A stretch of DNA of 64,000 bases from Omphiscola glabra. Lineage: Eukaryota; Mollusca; Gastropoda; Lymnaeidae. Shown here in pieces: positions 44,353-56,430 of the stretch; positions within the stretch are counted from its first letter, which is position 1; each line of letters opens with the position of its first letter. A program made the translations under genes and the position numbers. Under the pieces are notes generated by a model. The model did no database searches and was not told the DNA's origin. It saw nothing but the letters and a program-made list of their open reading frames with translations. The stretch spans positions 4,894,562-4,958,561 of the forward strand of contig OZ024810.1 in assembly GCA_964017045.1 (NCBI GenBank), written 5' to 3'.

Positions 44353-45017
44353 TCACCACCTTTCTCAAATATGTATTCGTATAGAAATGTATTAATATAA
44401 TTTAATTAGTTTTTTTTAGCACAACTGGCTTTGGTATCGTTTTTCTTTAGATCAGTCTTGTGGTCCGTATCGTTTTGTCTACGAGCCAGCTATTAACACA
44501 GATTTAATCGTTCTAACCATAACGGTACGTAACAAACACCTCTTCAATAACAAGGCAAACCAGAAGAAGTGCTCAACTCACGCCAACACCCTCTCATCAA
44601 CACCGGCAACAGCCTCGGCTTCTCTCAACATCCGCACTCGTTCTTGAAGGCAGTCGACTTTGCTTCTAATGCAGCGAGGCTGTTTTGTCAAACTGATCTT
44701 ACTACATGACAGGCGCCAACCATTTTAACCCAGTGTGAATCCGAATGAAGGACCCCCGCCACACCACTTAGCTACTCCCTTGTCGAAATTCATAGCTTGT
44801 TGGTGAAACACGCCCCTGGCATTTCAGGGGCAAATTAAACACTTAGTCAACGCATGCCGTCGAAAACTGAGAAATATGATGGGGTATATGTTGGGATATA
44901 TGTTGTGATGTATGTTGGGATGCTAACCAGGTGAATTCTTTGGAGTTTAAAGAGACATTCTTGAAGAAAAATGCAATCCGAGCAATGACTGAATGAAAGC
45001 GGTAATATTAGAGCACA
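44353..45017. other. Unique spacer
   Basis: CCACTTAGCTACTCCCTTG at 44764-44782 weakly resembles a CAGTGGCG-type right end. GTTGGGATATATGTTGTGATG-like words repeat briefly at 44889-44925. No gene is recognised. Confidence 0.45.
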
Positions 45018-45250
45018 ATGTCCGGATTAGATGGAGGCTCAGTGTCCGGCTTAGATGTACGTCACAATGTCCAGCTTAGATGTACGTCATAATATCCGGC
45101 TTAGATGTCCTGACATAATGTCCGGCTTGGATGTACGTCATAATATCCGGCTTAGATGTACTGACATAATGTCCGGCTTAGATGTACTGACATAATGTCC
45201 GGCTTAGATGTACTGACATAATGTCCGGCTTAGATATAAGACCATAATGT
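45018..45250. repeat. 26-bp minisatellite, about 9 copies
   Basis: The unit is AATGTCCGGCTTAGATGTAC then TGACAT. Left units are more diverged and include 24-25 bp forms. Confidence 0.93.
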
Positions 45251-45694
45251 CAGTTGTCACATTAAAGTCGCGTAACGTTCAGACAAGCGGTCAGTTCCAG
45301 GAACACAGCAAGTCTAGCCGATGAACTATTCTTGGATGACCTCCATGTCCAATGTCACCCCCTTTAATTTCACGCCAGATCCGCCACTGGATGGGGAATA
45401 ACATTTAAAACAAAAACGTGAAGGAAAAAAAACGGCCCCATGAACTATGAAGTAATGAGAACCGCGAGTCAAGCAGACGATAATTAGACTAACATTCAAT
45501 GACACACACAGCAACATATAGACATGCAATCACACCCCGTACACACATATACACACACAAACTCACACACACATACACACTCAAACACACGGGGATAATG
45601 ATTGCGTGCTTTCGTCCCTTCCCCCCCCCCCCCTTTCCCAAGATCTGCAGGGTCTGGTAATTAGTAACATATCGCGTTCTTATTGGCGTAGGTA
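45251..45694. other. Spacer with an isolated MITE right end
   Basis: GTCACCCCC then CACGCCAGATCCGCCACTG, ending at 45389, resembles the right terminus of a CAGTGGCG-type element without a recognisable left partner. A CA-rich stretch (45502-45590) and a C run (45621-45633) follow. Confidence 0.45.
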
Positions 45695-45960
45695 GAATAG
45701 GTTGTTTGGAGTCATAGACCAGTGTTATAAGTCATACCATTGTTTGGAGTCGTAGACGAATGTGCTGAGTCAAATATTGCTAGAATGGAGTCGTAGACCA
45801 GCGTGCTAGTTCAAATACCATTGTTTGGAGTCATAGACTAATATTATAAGTCATACTATTGTTTGGAGTCATAGACCAGTGTTATAAGTCATACCATTGT
45901 TTGGAGTCTTAGACCGATGTTTTAACTGGGTTTAATCGAAACATAGACCAGATTTCTAAG
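45695..45960. repeat. 38-bp repeat, about 7 copies
   Basis: The unit contains GTCATAGACCAGTGTTATAA and GTCATACCATTGTTTGGA. Right-hand units are degenerate. Confidence 0.85.
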
Positions 45961-46070
45961 TCATTTGTAGGGAGTTATACACCAGTGTAAAGTCATATTA
46001 CATTGTATCCAGTCATTTAGCCATGTGTGGAGCCATACTGCAATATATATATATATGAAAGATTTTATTT

Positions 46071-49000
46071 GACAGAGAGCCATGCTTTGTTTCCCCTGTG
46101 ACAGAGAGCCATGCTTTGTTTCCCATGAGACAGAGAGCCATGCTTTGTTTCCCATGTGACAGAGAGCCATGCTTTGTTTCCCATGAGACAGAGAGCCATG
46201 CTTTGTTTCCCATGTGACAGAGAGCCATGCTTTGTTTCCCATGTGACAGAGAGCCATGCTTTGTTTCCCATGAGACAGAGAGCCATGCTTTGTTTCCCAT
46301 GAGACAGAGAGCCATGCTTTGTTTCCCATGTGACAGAGAGCCATGCTTTGTTTCCCATGTGACAGAGAGCCATGCTTTGTTTCCCCTGTGACAGAGAGCC
46401 ATGCTTTGTTTCCCCTGTGACAGAGAGCCATGCTTTGTTTCCCATGTGACAGAGAGCCATGCTTTGTTTCCCATGAGACAGAGAGCCATGCTTTGTTTCC
46501 CATGAGACAGAGAGCCATGCTTTGTTTCCAATGTGACAGAGAGCCATGCTTTGTTTCCCATGAGACAGAGAGCCATGCTTTGTTTCCCATGAGACAGAGA
46601 GCCATGCTTTGTTTCCCATGTGACAGAGAGCCATGCTTTGTTTCCCATGAGACAGAGAGCCATGCTTTGTTTCCCATGAGATAGAGAGCCATGCTTTGTT
46701 TCCCATGTGACAGAGAGCCATGCTTTGTTTCCCATGAGACAGAGAGCCATGCTTTGTTTCCCATGTGACAGAGAGCCATGCTTTGTTTCCCCTGTGACAG
46801 AGAGCCATGCTTTGTTTCCCCTGTGACAGAGAGCAATGCTTTGTTTCCCCTGTGACAGAGAGCCATGCTTTGTTTCCCATGTGACAGAGAGTCATGCTTT
46901 GTTTCCCATGTGACAGAGAGCCATGCTTTGTTTCCCATGTGACAGAGAGCCATGCTTTGTTTCCCATGTGACAGAGAGCCATGCTTTGTTTCCCCTGTGA
47001 CAAAGAGCCATGCTTTGTTTCCCATGTGACAGAGAGCCATGCTTTGTTTCCCATGAGACAGAGAGCCATGCTTTGTTTCCCATGAGACAGAGAGCCATGC
47101 TTTGTTTCCCATGTGACAGAGAGCCATGCTTTGTTTCCCATGAGACAGAGAGCCATGCTTTGTTTCCCATGAGACAGAGAGCCATGCTTTGTTTCCCATG
47201 TGACAGAGAGCCATGCTTTGTTTCCCATGTGACAGAGAGCCATGCTTTGTTTCCCCTGTGACAGAAAGCCATGCTTTGTTTCCCCTGTGACAGAGAGCCA
47301 TGCTTTGTTTCCCATGTGACAGAGAGCCATGCTTTGTTTCCCATGAGACAGAGAGCCATGCTTTGTTTCCCATGAGACAGAGAGCCATGCTTTGTTTCCA
47401 ATGTGACAGAGAGCCATGCTTTGTTTCCCATGAGACAGAGAGCCATGCTTTGTTTCCCATGAGACAGAGAGCCATGCTTTGTTTCCCATGTGACAGAGAG
47501 CCATGCTTTGTTTCCCATGAGACAGAGAGCCATGCTTTGTTTCCCATGAGACAGAGAGCCATGCTTTGTTTCCCATGTGACAGAGAGCCATGCTTTGTTT
47601 CCCATGAGACAGAGAGCCATGCTTTGTTTCCCATGTGACAGAGCGCCATGCTTTGTTTCCCCTGTGACAGAGAGCCATGCTTTGTTTCCCCTGTGACAGA
47701 GAGCCATGCTTTGTTTCCCCTGTGACAGAGAGCCATGCTTTGTTTCCCATGTGACAGAGAGTCATGCTTTGTTTCCCATGTGACAGAGAGCCATGCTTTG
47801 TTTCCCATGTGACAGAGAGCCATGCTTTGTTTCCCATGAGACAGAGAGCCATGCTTTGTTTCCCCTGTGACAAAGAGCCATGCTTTGTTTCCCATGTGAC
47901 AGAGAGCCATGCTTTGTTTCCCATGAGACAGAGAGCCATGCTTTGTTTCCCATGAGACAGAGAGCCATGCTTTGTTTCCCATGTGACAGAGAGCCATGCT
48001 TTGTTTCCCCTGTGACAGAGAGCCATGCTCTGTTTCCCCTGTGACAGAGAGCCATGCTTTGTTTCCCCTGTGACAGAGAGCCATGCTTTGTTTCCCATGT
48101 GACAGAGAGTCATGCTTTGTTTCCCATGTGACAGAGAGCCATGCTTTGTTTCCCATGTGACAGAGAGCCATGCTTTGTTTCCCATGAGACAGAGAGCCAT
48201 GCTTTGTTTCCCCTGTGACAGAGAGCCATGCTTTGTTTCCCATGTGACAGAGAGCCATGCTTTGTTTCCCATGAGACAGAGAGCCATGCTTTGTTTCCCA
48301 TGAGACAGAGAGCCATGCTTTGTTTCCCCTGTGACAGAGAGCCATGCTTTGTTTCCCATGTGACAGAGAGCCATGCTTTGTTTCCCCTGTGACAGAGAGC
48401 CATGCTTTGTTTCCCATGTGACAGAGAGCCATGCTTTGTTTCCCATGAGACAGAGAGCCATGCTTTGTTTCCCATGAGACAGAGAGCCATGCTTTGTTTC
48501 CCATGTGACAGAGAGCCATGCTTTGTTTCCCATGAGACAGAGAGCCATGCTTTGTTTCCCATGAGACAGAGAGCCATGCTTTGTTTCCCATGTGACAGAG
48601 AGCCATGCTTTGTTTCCCATGAGACAGAGAGCCATGCTTTGTTTCCCATGAGACAGAGAGCCATGCTTTGTTTCCCATGTGACAGAGAGCCATGCTTTGT
48701 TTCCCATGAGACAGAGAGCCATGCTTTGTTTCCCATGTGACAGAGAGCCATGCTTTGTTTCCCCTGTGACAGAGAGCCATGCTTTGTTTCCCCTGTGACA
48801 GAGAGCCATGCTTTGTTTCCCATGTGACAGAGAGCCATGCTTTGTTTCCCATGTGACAGAGAGCCCTGCTTTGTTTCCCCTGTGACAGAGAGCCATGCTT
48901 TGTTTCCCATGTGACAGAGAGCCATGCTTTGTTTCCCATGTGACAGAGAGCCATGCTTTGTTTCCCATGTGACAGAGAGCCATGCTTTGTTTCCCATGTG

Positions 49001-49081
49001 ACAGAGAGCCATGCTTTGTTTCCTATGTGACAGAGAGCCATGCTTTGTTTCCCATGTGACAGAGAGCCATGCTTTGTTTCT
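46071..49081. repeat. 29-bp minisatellite, about 104 copies, with 870-bp higher order
   Basis: The unit is ACAGAGAGCCATGCTTTG then TTTCCCATGTG, varying mainly at ATGTG/ATGAG/CTGTG. Rare variants recur 870 bp apart (30 units): TTTCCAATG at 46525 and 47395, GACAAAGAG near 47000 and 47870, and AGAGAGTCATG near 46888 and 47758. All minus-strand frames stay open, so frames of 1050 and 972 codons (HGSLSHGKQSMALCHMGNKA-like) arise. They are artefacts. Confidence 0.98.
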
Positions 49082-49194
49082 ACATGTTCTGTAAAAGTTT
49101 CGTTAAGAAACAAGAACTAAAGAACCACCTCAGAGAGGGCAGTTTACCTTTCAAACTCCACATCTCAAGGAATGTTGAAGTTGTTCATGAAATC

Positions 49195-49745
49195 ATCAGT
49201 TCCAACATCAGATCCAACATCAATACTACGAAATCATCAGTTCCAACATCAATAGGTCATGAAATCATCAGTTCCAACATCAATACTTTATGAAATCATC
49301 AGTTCCAACATCAATACTTTATGAAATCATCAGTTCCAACATCAATACTTTATGAAATCATCAGTTCCAACATCAATACTTTATGAAATCATCAGTTCCA
49401 ACATCAATACTTTGTGAAATCATCAGTTCCAACATCAATACTTTGTGAAATCATCAGTTCCAACATCAATACTTTATGAAATCATCAGTTCCAACATCAA
49501 TACTTTATGAAATCATCAGTTCCAACATCAATACTTTATGAAATCATCAGTTCCAACATCAATACTTTATGAAATCATCAGTTCCAACATCAATACTTTA
49601 TGAAATCATCAGTTCCAACATCAATACTATGAAATCATCAGTTCCAACATCAATACTTTATGAAATCATCAGTTCCAACATCAATACTATGAAATCATCA
49701 GTTCCAATATCAATACTATGAAATCATCAGTTCCAATATCACTAC
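49195..49745. repeat. 31-bp minisatellite, about 18 copies
   Basis: The unit is CATCAATACTTTATGAAATC then ATCAGTTCCAA. Some units lack the TT of CTTTATG. It starts about 115 bp after the 29-bp array. Confidence 0.96.
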
Positions 49746-50089
49746 AGATGAGAAATAATCATATTTTAAAGCAATCTTCAACACACAACACCGCCACCAC
49801 CAAACACACAATGAGCAATTACACGAGCGCTAACTAGCACACCTTCGCCATGACACCAGACAAAGTTGTCCCCTTGTACACCACAGAACAACACATGTAT
49901 TATCCAGCTATCAAGCTCCTCCCTATCTTCCCCCCTCCCCCCTCACACACCTACAGTCACACACGCACACACACACACAACTGCCAACCTCATCCTTTTC
50001 CCCGAGTGTCAGCCTCACAAGATTAGTCGCTTCCTTCATAGACTCTGACATAACGAGGAATGGCAGTACAATGCTGTAAACTAAGAAGT
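49746..50089. other. Unique spacer
   Basis: CA-rich and C-rich patches at 49925-49985. No gene is recognised. Confidence 0.6.
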
Positions 50090-50480
50090 CGGTCTTTCTC
50101 TCTCTCTGTCTCCATCTTTTATTCTCTCTGTCTGTCTTTTATTCTCTCTATGTCTTCATCTGTCTCTTCTTATCTCTCCCTCTGCGTTTTTCTCTCTCTC
50201 TGTCTCTCTCTGCATCTTTCTCGCTGTCTTTGTCTCACCCTTTCTTTCTCTTTATCTCTCTCTCCGTCTTCTCTCTCTCCTACTTTCTTTCTACTTTTCT
50301 ACCTCTCTGCGCCTTTTAATCTCCCTCTACCTCTTTTTCTCTATATTCCTGTCTCTCTCTCCCTGCGTCGTTCTCTCTGGGACTTTGTCTCTCATTTTCT
50401 CTCTCTCCTTTTTGCTTCCCTTTTTCTCTCTCTGTGTCCCCCTCTCTATAACTTTCTCTATCTCTCTTTCTTCATAAGTT
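50090..50480. repeat. Pyrimidine-rich tract (TCTCTCTG type)
   Basis: Imperfect CTCTCTCTGTCT repeats. A plus-strand frame of 140 codons (Ser/Leu-rich) is a composition artefact. Confidence 0.92.
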
Positions 50481-50866
50481 AGCAATCCCATGAAGTCCCC
50501 CCCCCCCCTTTTTCCTCAATCACAGAGTCGAATCAATCCAATGAACGATGGTCAATATTGAATTGTGTTCAGATGCGCATGAACAAATAACACTTCGAAG
50601 TGCTACAACAATGAGAAGAGAAAATAACGGGGTGTGGGGTGTGAAAGGTTACAAACCAATTGGTTAAAAGTGAGCTATGTTAACGTTATCAACAGCTATG
50701 TTTCTATTAGGATACCAGCTATAACCTCGCCCAAAAGAAGGCGGTCCTAGTCTTTGAACGTCCCACCTACCAGAGCCTCTTGACAAAACACGCATTTAAA
50801 TAACGCACGTGATAAGATCCCCCCCCCCCCCGGTGCGCCACCCCCACACCCCTTGAACGATATTAA
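50481..50866. other. Unique spacer
   Basis: C runs at 50497-50508 and 50819-50831. No gene is recognised. Confidence 0.6.
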
Positions 50867-50868
50867 TA

Positions 50869-51059
50869 CAGTGGAACCCCGCTATAACGCGATGATCGGG
50901 GGGTCCATAAAATCGGATCGCGTTAATGCGCGGTTTCACAATATCTCCAATTTTTTTTTCTCCATGTGAATGAATATACAAAATTTCGGGAGCCATGCTA
51001 CGACCGCGTTATATCCGAATTCGCGTTATGACGGGGCGCGTTATAGCGGGGTTGCACTG
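50869..51059 (+). mobile_element. pogo/Tigger-like MITE, 191 bp, TA target duplication
   Basis: It starts CAGTGGAACCCCGCTATAAC and ends CGCGTTATAGCGGGGTTGC then ACTG. The inverted termini of about 23 bp have one mismatch and are flanked by TA on both sides. This layout fits Tc1/mariner-superfamily MITEs of the pogo group. The inner part has a second set of GCGTTA words. No coding capacity. Confidence 0.85.
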
Positions 51060-51455
51060 TATTCTAATGCCCCACCCCCTTTTACAAGGCAGATTTAGTA
51101 CACCAACTATTTGTTTAATTAAAGCAAAAGACAAAATATTACGCACCAAACGCTTTGTGGTATTTTCTAAAGAATCTCATTTCGCGCAGTTATCGGGAAT
51201 TTTATTTCGTGAAGTCATCGCCATCTGGTAGCGTTAGTGGCACTTCTTGCGTAGAGAATTATGATTTGGTAGTGTTATTCCGCCGCTGTATAAATAGAAA
51301 GGTTAGCGCGTCGCTACGAAACTTTCACCTGCGAACCGCTTCGTTCGTTGTTTTTTTACCTGCTTGGTTGGTTGTTGAAAAAGAAAAGGAAAATAAAATC
51401 TTTTGTTGTTGTTTGGAGTGGCGTCAGTGTGAAACTATTCATCATCACCGTTGTT
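51060..51455 (+). other. Region with TATA box and AATAAA (solo-LTR-like or promoter)
   Basis: TATAAATAG at 51289-51297 is followed about 100 bp later by AATAAA at 51392-51397. Such close spacing is typical of an LTR, but TG...CA edges with a 5-bp duplication were not found. A 100-codon plus-strand frame (51155-51457) has no known domain. It could also be a cellular first exon. Confidence 0.3.
51289..51297 (+). promoter_or_regulatory. TATA-box match
   Basis: An exact TATAAATAG, a canonical animal TATA element. No downstream gene is identified. Confidence 0.3.
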
Positions 51456-51841
51456 AGCAGTGGCGTGTCCGTGGAAATATAATGATGTCGGCGCGGAGCA
51501 GATACCACTTTAAATTAATACCTTGATAAAAATCGGACGTAACATGTGGTGAAATATCAGCTCGCATGTTTCAAACAAACAAAGAGACTAACGAACAAAC
51601 GTTGTATGTGGATTAATGAAACATGTGTTTATGAGCAGGCCCCAAACCCCAGGGATACGCCTATGTTTTTATCCAAACTTTGTTGTAGGACAGTTCCCAA
51701 TGAATAGTAAGTTGATTCGGCCTACTATGCACCAGGGGCAGCACCTTAATAAAACACACATACAATACAGCTAATGAAGATTCGAAGTAAAAGACTGGGG
51801 TTATGCCCTACCCAAAAATCTGCGATTGGACACGCCTTTTA
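51456..51841 (+). mobile_element. Possible degraded CAGTGGCG-type MITE
   Basis: The left text CAGTGGCGTGTCCGTGG and right text GATTGGACACGCCTTTTA share an inverted GGCGTGTCC. The outermost bases at the right do not match, and no target duplication is visible. Confidence 0.4.
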
Positions 51842-51859
51842 TTTCAGTTGTTCTTCTGT

Positions 51860-51938
51860 TAAGAGGGCATGGAAGGAGTAAGAGGGCATGGAAGGAGTAA
51901 GAGGGCATGGAAGGAGTAAGAGGGCATGGAAGGATTAA
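51860..51938. repeat. 19-bp tandem repeat, about 4 copies
   Basis: The unit is AAGAGGGCATGGAAGGAGT. It ends at the boundary of the tail motif that follows. Confidence 0.94.
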
Positions 51939-51939
51939 G

Positions 51940-52010
51940 AACAAAACAACGAACGTGTCGACAGGAAGCCTTCATCAGCGAACAAACAGAAAAAAACGAA
52001 AAGATTAAAA
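51940..52010 (-). mobile_element. Retroelement 3'-tail-like segment
   Basis: The minus strand reads GTTTGTTCGCTGATGAAGG, CTTCCTGTCGACACG, then TTCGTTGTTTTGTTC. It resembles conserved tails of Penelope-like elements with CTGATGAAGGC...GAAACGTT, here with GACAC instead of GAAAC. No coding part is present. Confidence 0.35.
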
Positions 52011-52052
52011 AAATATCAAACATTTAAAAAAAAAAATATAGCACTTAGCTGA

Positions 52053-52193
52053 GAAGTAGTGTCCAAGAGGGCAGCAAAAGATTGGAGACAGAAGTAGTGT
52101 CCAAGAGGGCAGCAAAAGATTGGTGACAGAAGTAGTGTCCAAGAGGGCAGCAAAAGATTGGTGACAGAAGTAGTGTCCAAGAGGGCAGCAAAA
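52053..52193. repeat. 38-bp minisatellite, 3.8 copies
   Basis: The unit contains AAGTAGTGTCCAAGAGGG then CAGCAAAAGATTGGTGACAG. Confidence 0.95.
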
Positions 52194-52360
52194 GATGTGT
52201 TCGTTGCGTTCCTTTTTTTCAGGTTTAACCTTACTGTGTTTTACTAATTTGCTATTGTGCTAACCTGATTGCAGTCTCTCCCCTTATTACCCAAAAATAA
52301 TCTTAACAATTTTATAAATTAAAAATAAAAAAAAGAAAGAGTTGAACATTTATAAGACCG

Positions 52361-52682
52361 CTTCCCATACTTGTCTTTCTCTTCCCATACTTGTCTTTCT
52401 CTTCCCAAACTTGTCTTTCTCTTCCCATACTTGTCTTTCTCTTCCCAAACTTGTCTTTCTCTTCCCATACTTGTCTTTCTCTTCCCATACTTGTCTTTCT
52501 CTTCCCATACTTGTATTTCTCTTCCCATACTTGTCTTTCTCTTCCCATACTTGTCTTTCTCTTCCCATACTTGTCTTTCTCTTCCCATACTTGTCTTTCT
52601 CTTCCCATACTTGTCTTTCTCTTCCCATACTTGTCTTTCTCTTCCCATACTTGTCTTTCTCTTCCCATACTTGTCTTTCTCT
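52361..52682. repeat. 20-bp minisatellite, 16 copies
   Basis: The unit CTTCCCATACTTGTCTTTCT is almost perfect. All six frames are open over most of it, so overlapping frames of 109-121 codons appear on both strands and are discounted. Confidence 0.97.
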
Positions 52683-55074
52683 ACATCTACTCACCTGTCC
52701 AATCTAACACCACAGGTAAATAGAAGATGACGATGTCAAAACTGCGCGTCTTGTCGTCTAAATCTAACCCCATTGCGCAGGAAGAGCTGAAAGGTTTATG
52801 TTCCCCACCCCCCAGCAAAAAAGGTCTCAAATCGAAATCATGGCGCCCCTTGTAAACAATTCACTTCTTTATTTTATCAATATTTATAAAGTTTATATTT
52901 TTTTAAATCCATTTTTTAATCCATTTTTAGCGTGGATGAACACTTCAAAATACTTTGATGCAACCCAGCAGTTTGCACCACACAGACTGAGAAATGCGAC
53001 CACCCTGCGGCACACATCCAGTTGCGCTACAGTCGTCTTCCACGCCCCCTCCCCCCACGCCCTCCCCACGGATTTCATAATTAATAACTATCAGATGTTT
53101 AAAAATGATTTAGAACCCTTGTTAAAATCCGTGCAAATATCCCCCCCCCCTCACTACTTTTTCATATCACAGAGATAAATATATCTACCCCCCCCCCCCC
53201 GAAAATATCTCATTGTGTGTCTAGAACCGCCCTAAGCACCCCACCTGACCCCCCACTTTCTCTCCGCCCTGCCTCCCTTACACTAGTAGGTCTGGAGTCA
53301 GGCTAATCTGTCCGGCTGTCATCCAGACACAAGCTAACGTTGCCTTTAAATACACACTCATAAATTGTTTTCCCCATCCCTAACCCACCCCCTCCCCCGT
53401 ATCCCTTCATTTTTCTCCAAATTTTATGCCGCCATTGTTCATTGTTGTCGGATCTGACTGCATTGACTCGGATGGAGTCCCCCCCCCCTCCCGCTCCCCA
53501 CTCACCAGCCCTATCGTGCCCACTTACATCTTTTCCTTTTCTTTCTACCTTGGTATTTTTTTCTTTTAAAGAAAGGGAGATCATTCTTCTGTCCGTCAAT
53601 GGAGTAACGTGTCTTGGAAAGGCAAGGTCAAATCAATGAATCTGTACTCCCATGTATTGGGAAAGGAAGGATGCAGAGATAGTGTTGAAAGAAACCTTCC
53701 TTTACCCTCCCGCCCCCCATTTACCCCTCCCCCCTCACGCAACTCTGCCATAAATCCGCCATGTGGTCTCATACCTTCCAGCAATATAGTTGACAAAGTC
53801 AACCCCACTTATGTCCCGCTTGGTGTTAAAATTATGAGAACCACTGTATGTTCGGTCACGTCCCATTGAACGGGAACTGTTGGTTTATAATCATGTGGCA
53901 TACAAGAATGCATTTTTTTCACATATCTGAATTTAGTTTTGCAACATTCTACACTTAATTTGAGAGCAACGGAAGATATCCTAGATAAAAAATGTCGGTG
54001 CCACTTAACCTTAGAGCCATCGTGTGCGCCCGGCAACCCCTACGACTGAAGGGTGCCTAGGATATTTTAGGGGCTTAAAGATGCTATGAGGATATTTTAT
54101 AAATTATCATATTTCCATGCAGTGTTGGCAAAACGGAAATTGCTTGACCTGCTTGTGTTATGCAAAAAAAATAAAAAAATAAAGAAAAAAAGGGAAAGAA
54201 AATTAAAATAGTAATTTAACTAAAAATGGTATTGTGGCTTTTATCTTTTATTTACGTTATTTTTAGGGATAGCTACTTGATTAATAAATGAATTTTCAAA
54301 AAAAATAAATAATTCAATTAATAAGGGTTGCATCACATTATTTTAGATTTTGAACGCAAGTGGAAAAAAAATTACTTATAATTACAATGCTTAGACAACC
54401 TTTTCTAAATATTTCCTAATTTTACCAGAGTCAAAAAGAAAAAAAAAGACATGTTTACAGAAGACATATTTATTAATGTGTGATTTTATCTCAGGGAAAT
54501 TCGTATGCAAATAAAGTATAAATTTCCCAATATTCGGTAGATTGAAAAATTTTTTTGGAATGTCAAAATACAATAACTTTCTTAAATAGCCTTTCCCTAT
54601 ACTTTAAAATATTTTTATCTAAATCGACAGAATCTATTTTAAATAGACGAATAAGAATACGGATTTTTTTAAAAACACATACCCAAAAAAAAAAAAAGAA
54701 AAAAGAAAAATAAATTGGCGTGATAATCGAAATACTAGTTGACAAAAAAAATTCTTAGATTTCTACTGGAGTCTCATCTGAAATAAAATTAATAATATAA
54801 AAAGATGAGTGCAATGCCGCCAAAGGATAAGGGGCTTTGTTTGCTATTTTGACATTAAAAAGCAGTAGGGAAGTTAATAATAATAAAATATAGGCTACAT
54901 ATATTTTTTTTTAAAAATCTGTTATTCAGGAAACTTTGTAAAAAAAGGTAGCACTGTAGCACATTTAAAGAAAAAAAAAACACTTTTGATTTAATAATAA
55001 TGTATGAAACGTGCACTATTTCTGTGCACCTTTTAAATTCTAAATTAGAAAACAAAATTTGAGTCATGCTTTTA
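52683..55074. other. Longest unique interval, non-coding as far as seen
   Basis: The left part (52800-53870) has C-rich patches (53141-53150, 53188-53200) and short frames below 100 codons with no recognised domain. The right part (54060-55070) is strongly AT-rich. I found no transposon ends or RNA genes. Confidence 0.55.
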
Positions 55075-56065
55075 CGATGAACTTTAATTTGAAAACAGAT
55101 TGCACATGTTTAATACTTGACTAACTGTTATTAAAATTGTAGACCTTTATATGTATGTAAATATATTTGAATACAGTGTCATCAAAGTCTTTAAACTTGT
55201 GACGTTGCAAAAAAATAAAAATAGCGATATTTGCGAACAACGGGAAGTAAGACTGGAGCGGTCAGTGCGATTTTTATAACCGAATTCTAAAACTTGATTA
55301 GCCTTAAATATGCGGATCATCATATATATCGAGCCTAGCGATATTTTATAGATTCCACTAATTGTAATCGGTTAAAGGCAGCAGTTACCATGCAATTGTC
55401 ATTTTTAATTTTAAAAATTTATTTTGTTATATTGTTGTGTTCCGGCTGGGGGGGGGGGGGGGTAGGGGCAGTGCCCTCCCGGAGAGATAGCTGAAAGAAA
55501 CACTGATGCTAACAATTACTATCTTTTATTTTACATGCTTTTATTATAAAATATAATTTGAAAACATTAAAAGATTGCTCACGTTTGATACTTAGTGAGA
55601 ACTCTATTAAAAGTACAGACCTTAAAATTGAAGCAAATGTAGTTAAATACAGTGTTATTAAAATCTTTAACCTTGAGAGTTTGCAAAAAATTATTAAACA
55701 AAAATACAGATAAATGCGAACGGGAAGTAATACTGCGGCTCATAATCGGCAAATTTTCGAAACATTGCGATACTAATAATCGAATAATGTAATCTTCTAA
55801 GAAAATTAGCCTTAACTATACCGATCACCAAATATATCGAGCGTAGCGATATTTCATAGATTCCACTCATTGTAATCGGTTAGTGACACCAGCTAATATT
55901 CTTTTTAAAATTGTGTAAAAATGACAATTTGGAAGTTTTTTTAATAAACTATACTTTTTTTATTGTTGTACATATTTTTGCTCCGGCGGGGCACTTGACT
56001 TTCCCCGTGGGTACAATGAGGGTATCCCCCCCCCCCCCAACCGGAGATATAGTTGACAGAAACCC
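55075..56065. repeat. Old tandem duplication of about 480 bp, 2 copies
   Basis: Copy 1 (55075-55510) and copy 2 (55560-56065) share in order AATACAGTGT, GCGAACGGGAAGTAA-like, TATATCGAGC-TAGCGATATTT, AGATTCCACT-ATTGTAATCGG, then a CTCCGGC-GGG block, a G or C homopolymer and GGAGA-ATAG. Identity is moderate with many indels. The source element is not recognised. Confidence 0.8.
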
Positions 56066-56189
56066 TGCTCATTGGTCAGGTGCACGCGCATGGACACATG
56101 ACACTTAACAATGCGCTTTGGACAGATCTGACTTCTTTTCAATCTTGTTTTTTTTTCTTCTAAATTTTGTTCCTCTTTTCGCGAACTTC

Positions 56190-56370
56190 TTGACAATGTT
56201 GAACAATCAAAATGTTGACAATTTCCCAAGGATGAAAATTCAAAATTTTGACAACTTCCCAATGTTGAAAATTCAAAATGTTGAAAGTTCTAAATGCCTG
56301 CAACTTCCCAATGTTGAAAATTCTATAAGTTGACAACTTTTCCCAATGTTGATAAAGTTTAAATGTTTGA
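56190..56370. repeat. Degenerate repeat of about 33-38 bp
   Basis: Units built on CAACTTCCCAATGTTGAAAA and TTCAAAATGTTGA, about 5 copies. Confidence 0.8.
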
Positions 56371-56430
56371 ACCGTTCCACATTTTAACAACTTCAAATTA
56401 CTGGGTTCACAGTTCTTTAAAACCGATTAA

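Noticed and set aside
45961..49113. 1050-codon minus-strand open frame (and 972, 300, 271-codon relatives)
   Set aside because: It is the 29-bp minisatellite read through. Several frames and both strands are open, and the peptide is a simple repeat without start context.
50060..50482. 140-codon Ser/Leu-rich frame resembling a membrane protein
   Set aside because: It is the translation of a CT-rich low-complexity tract.
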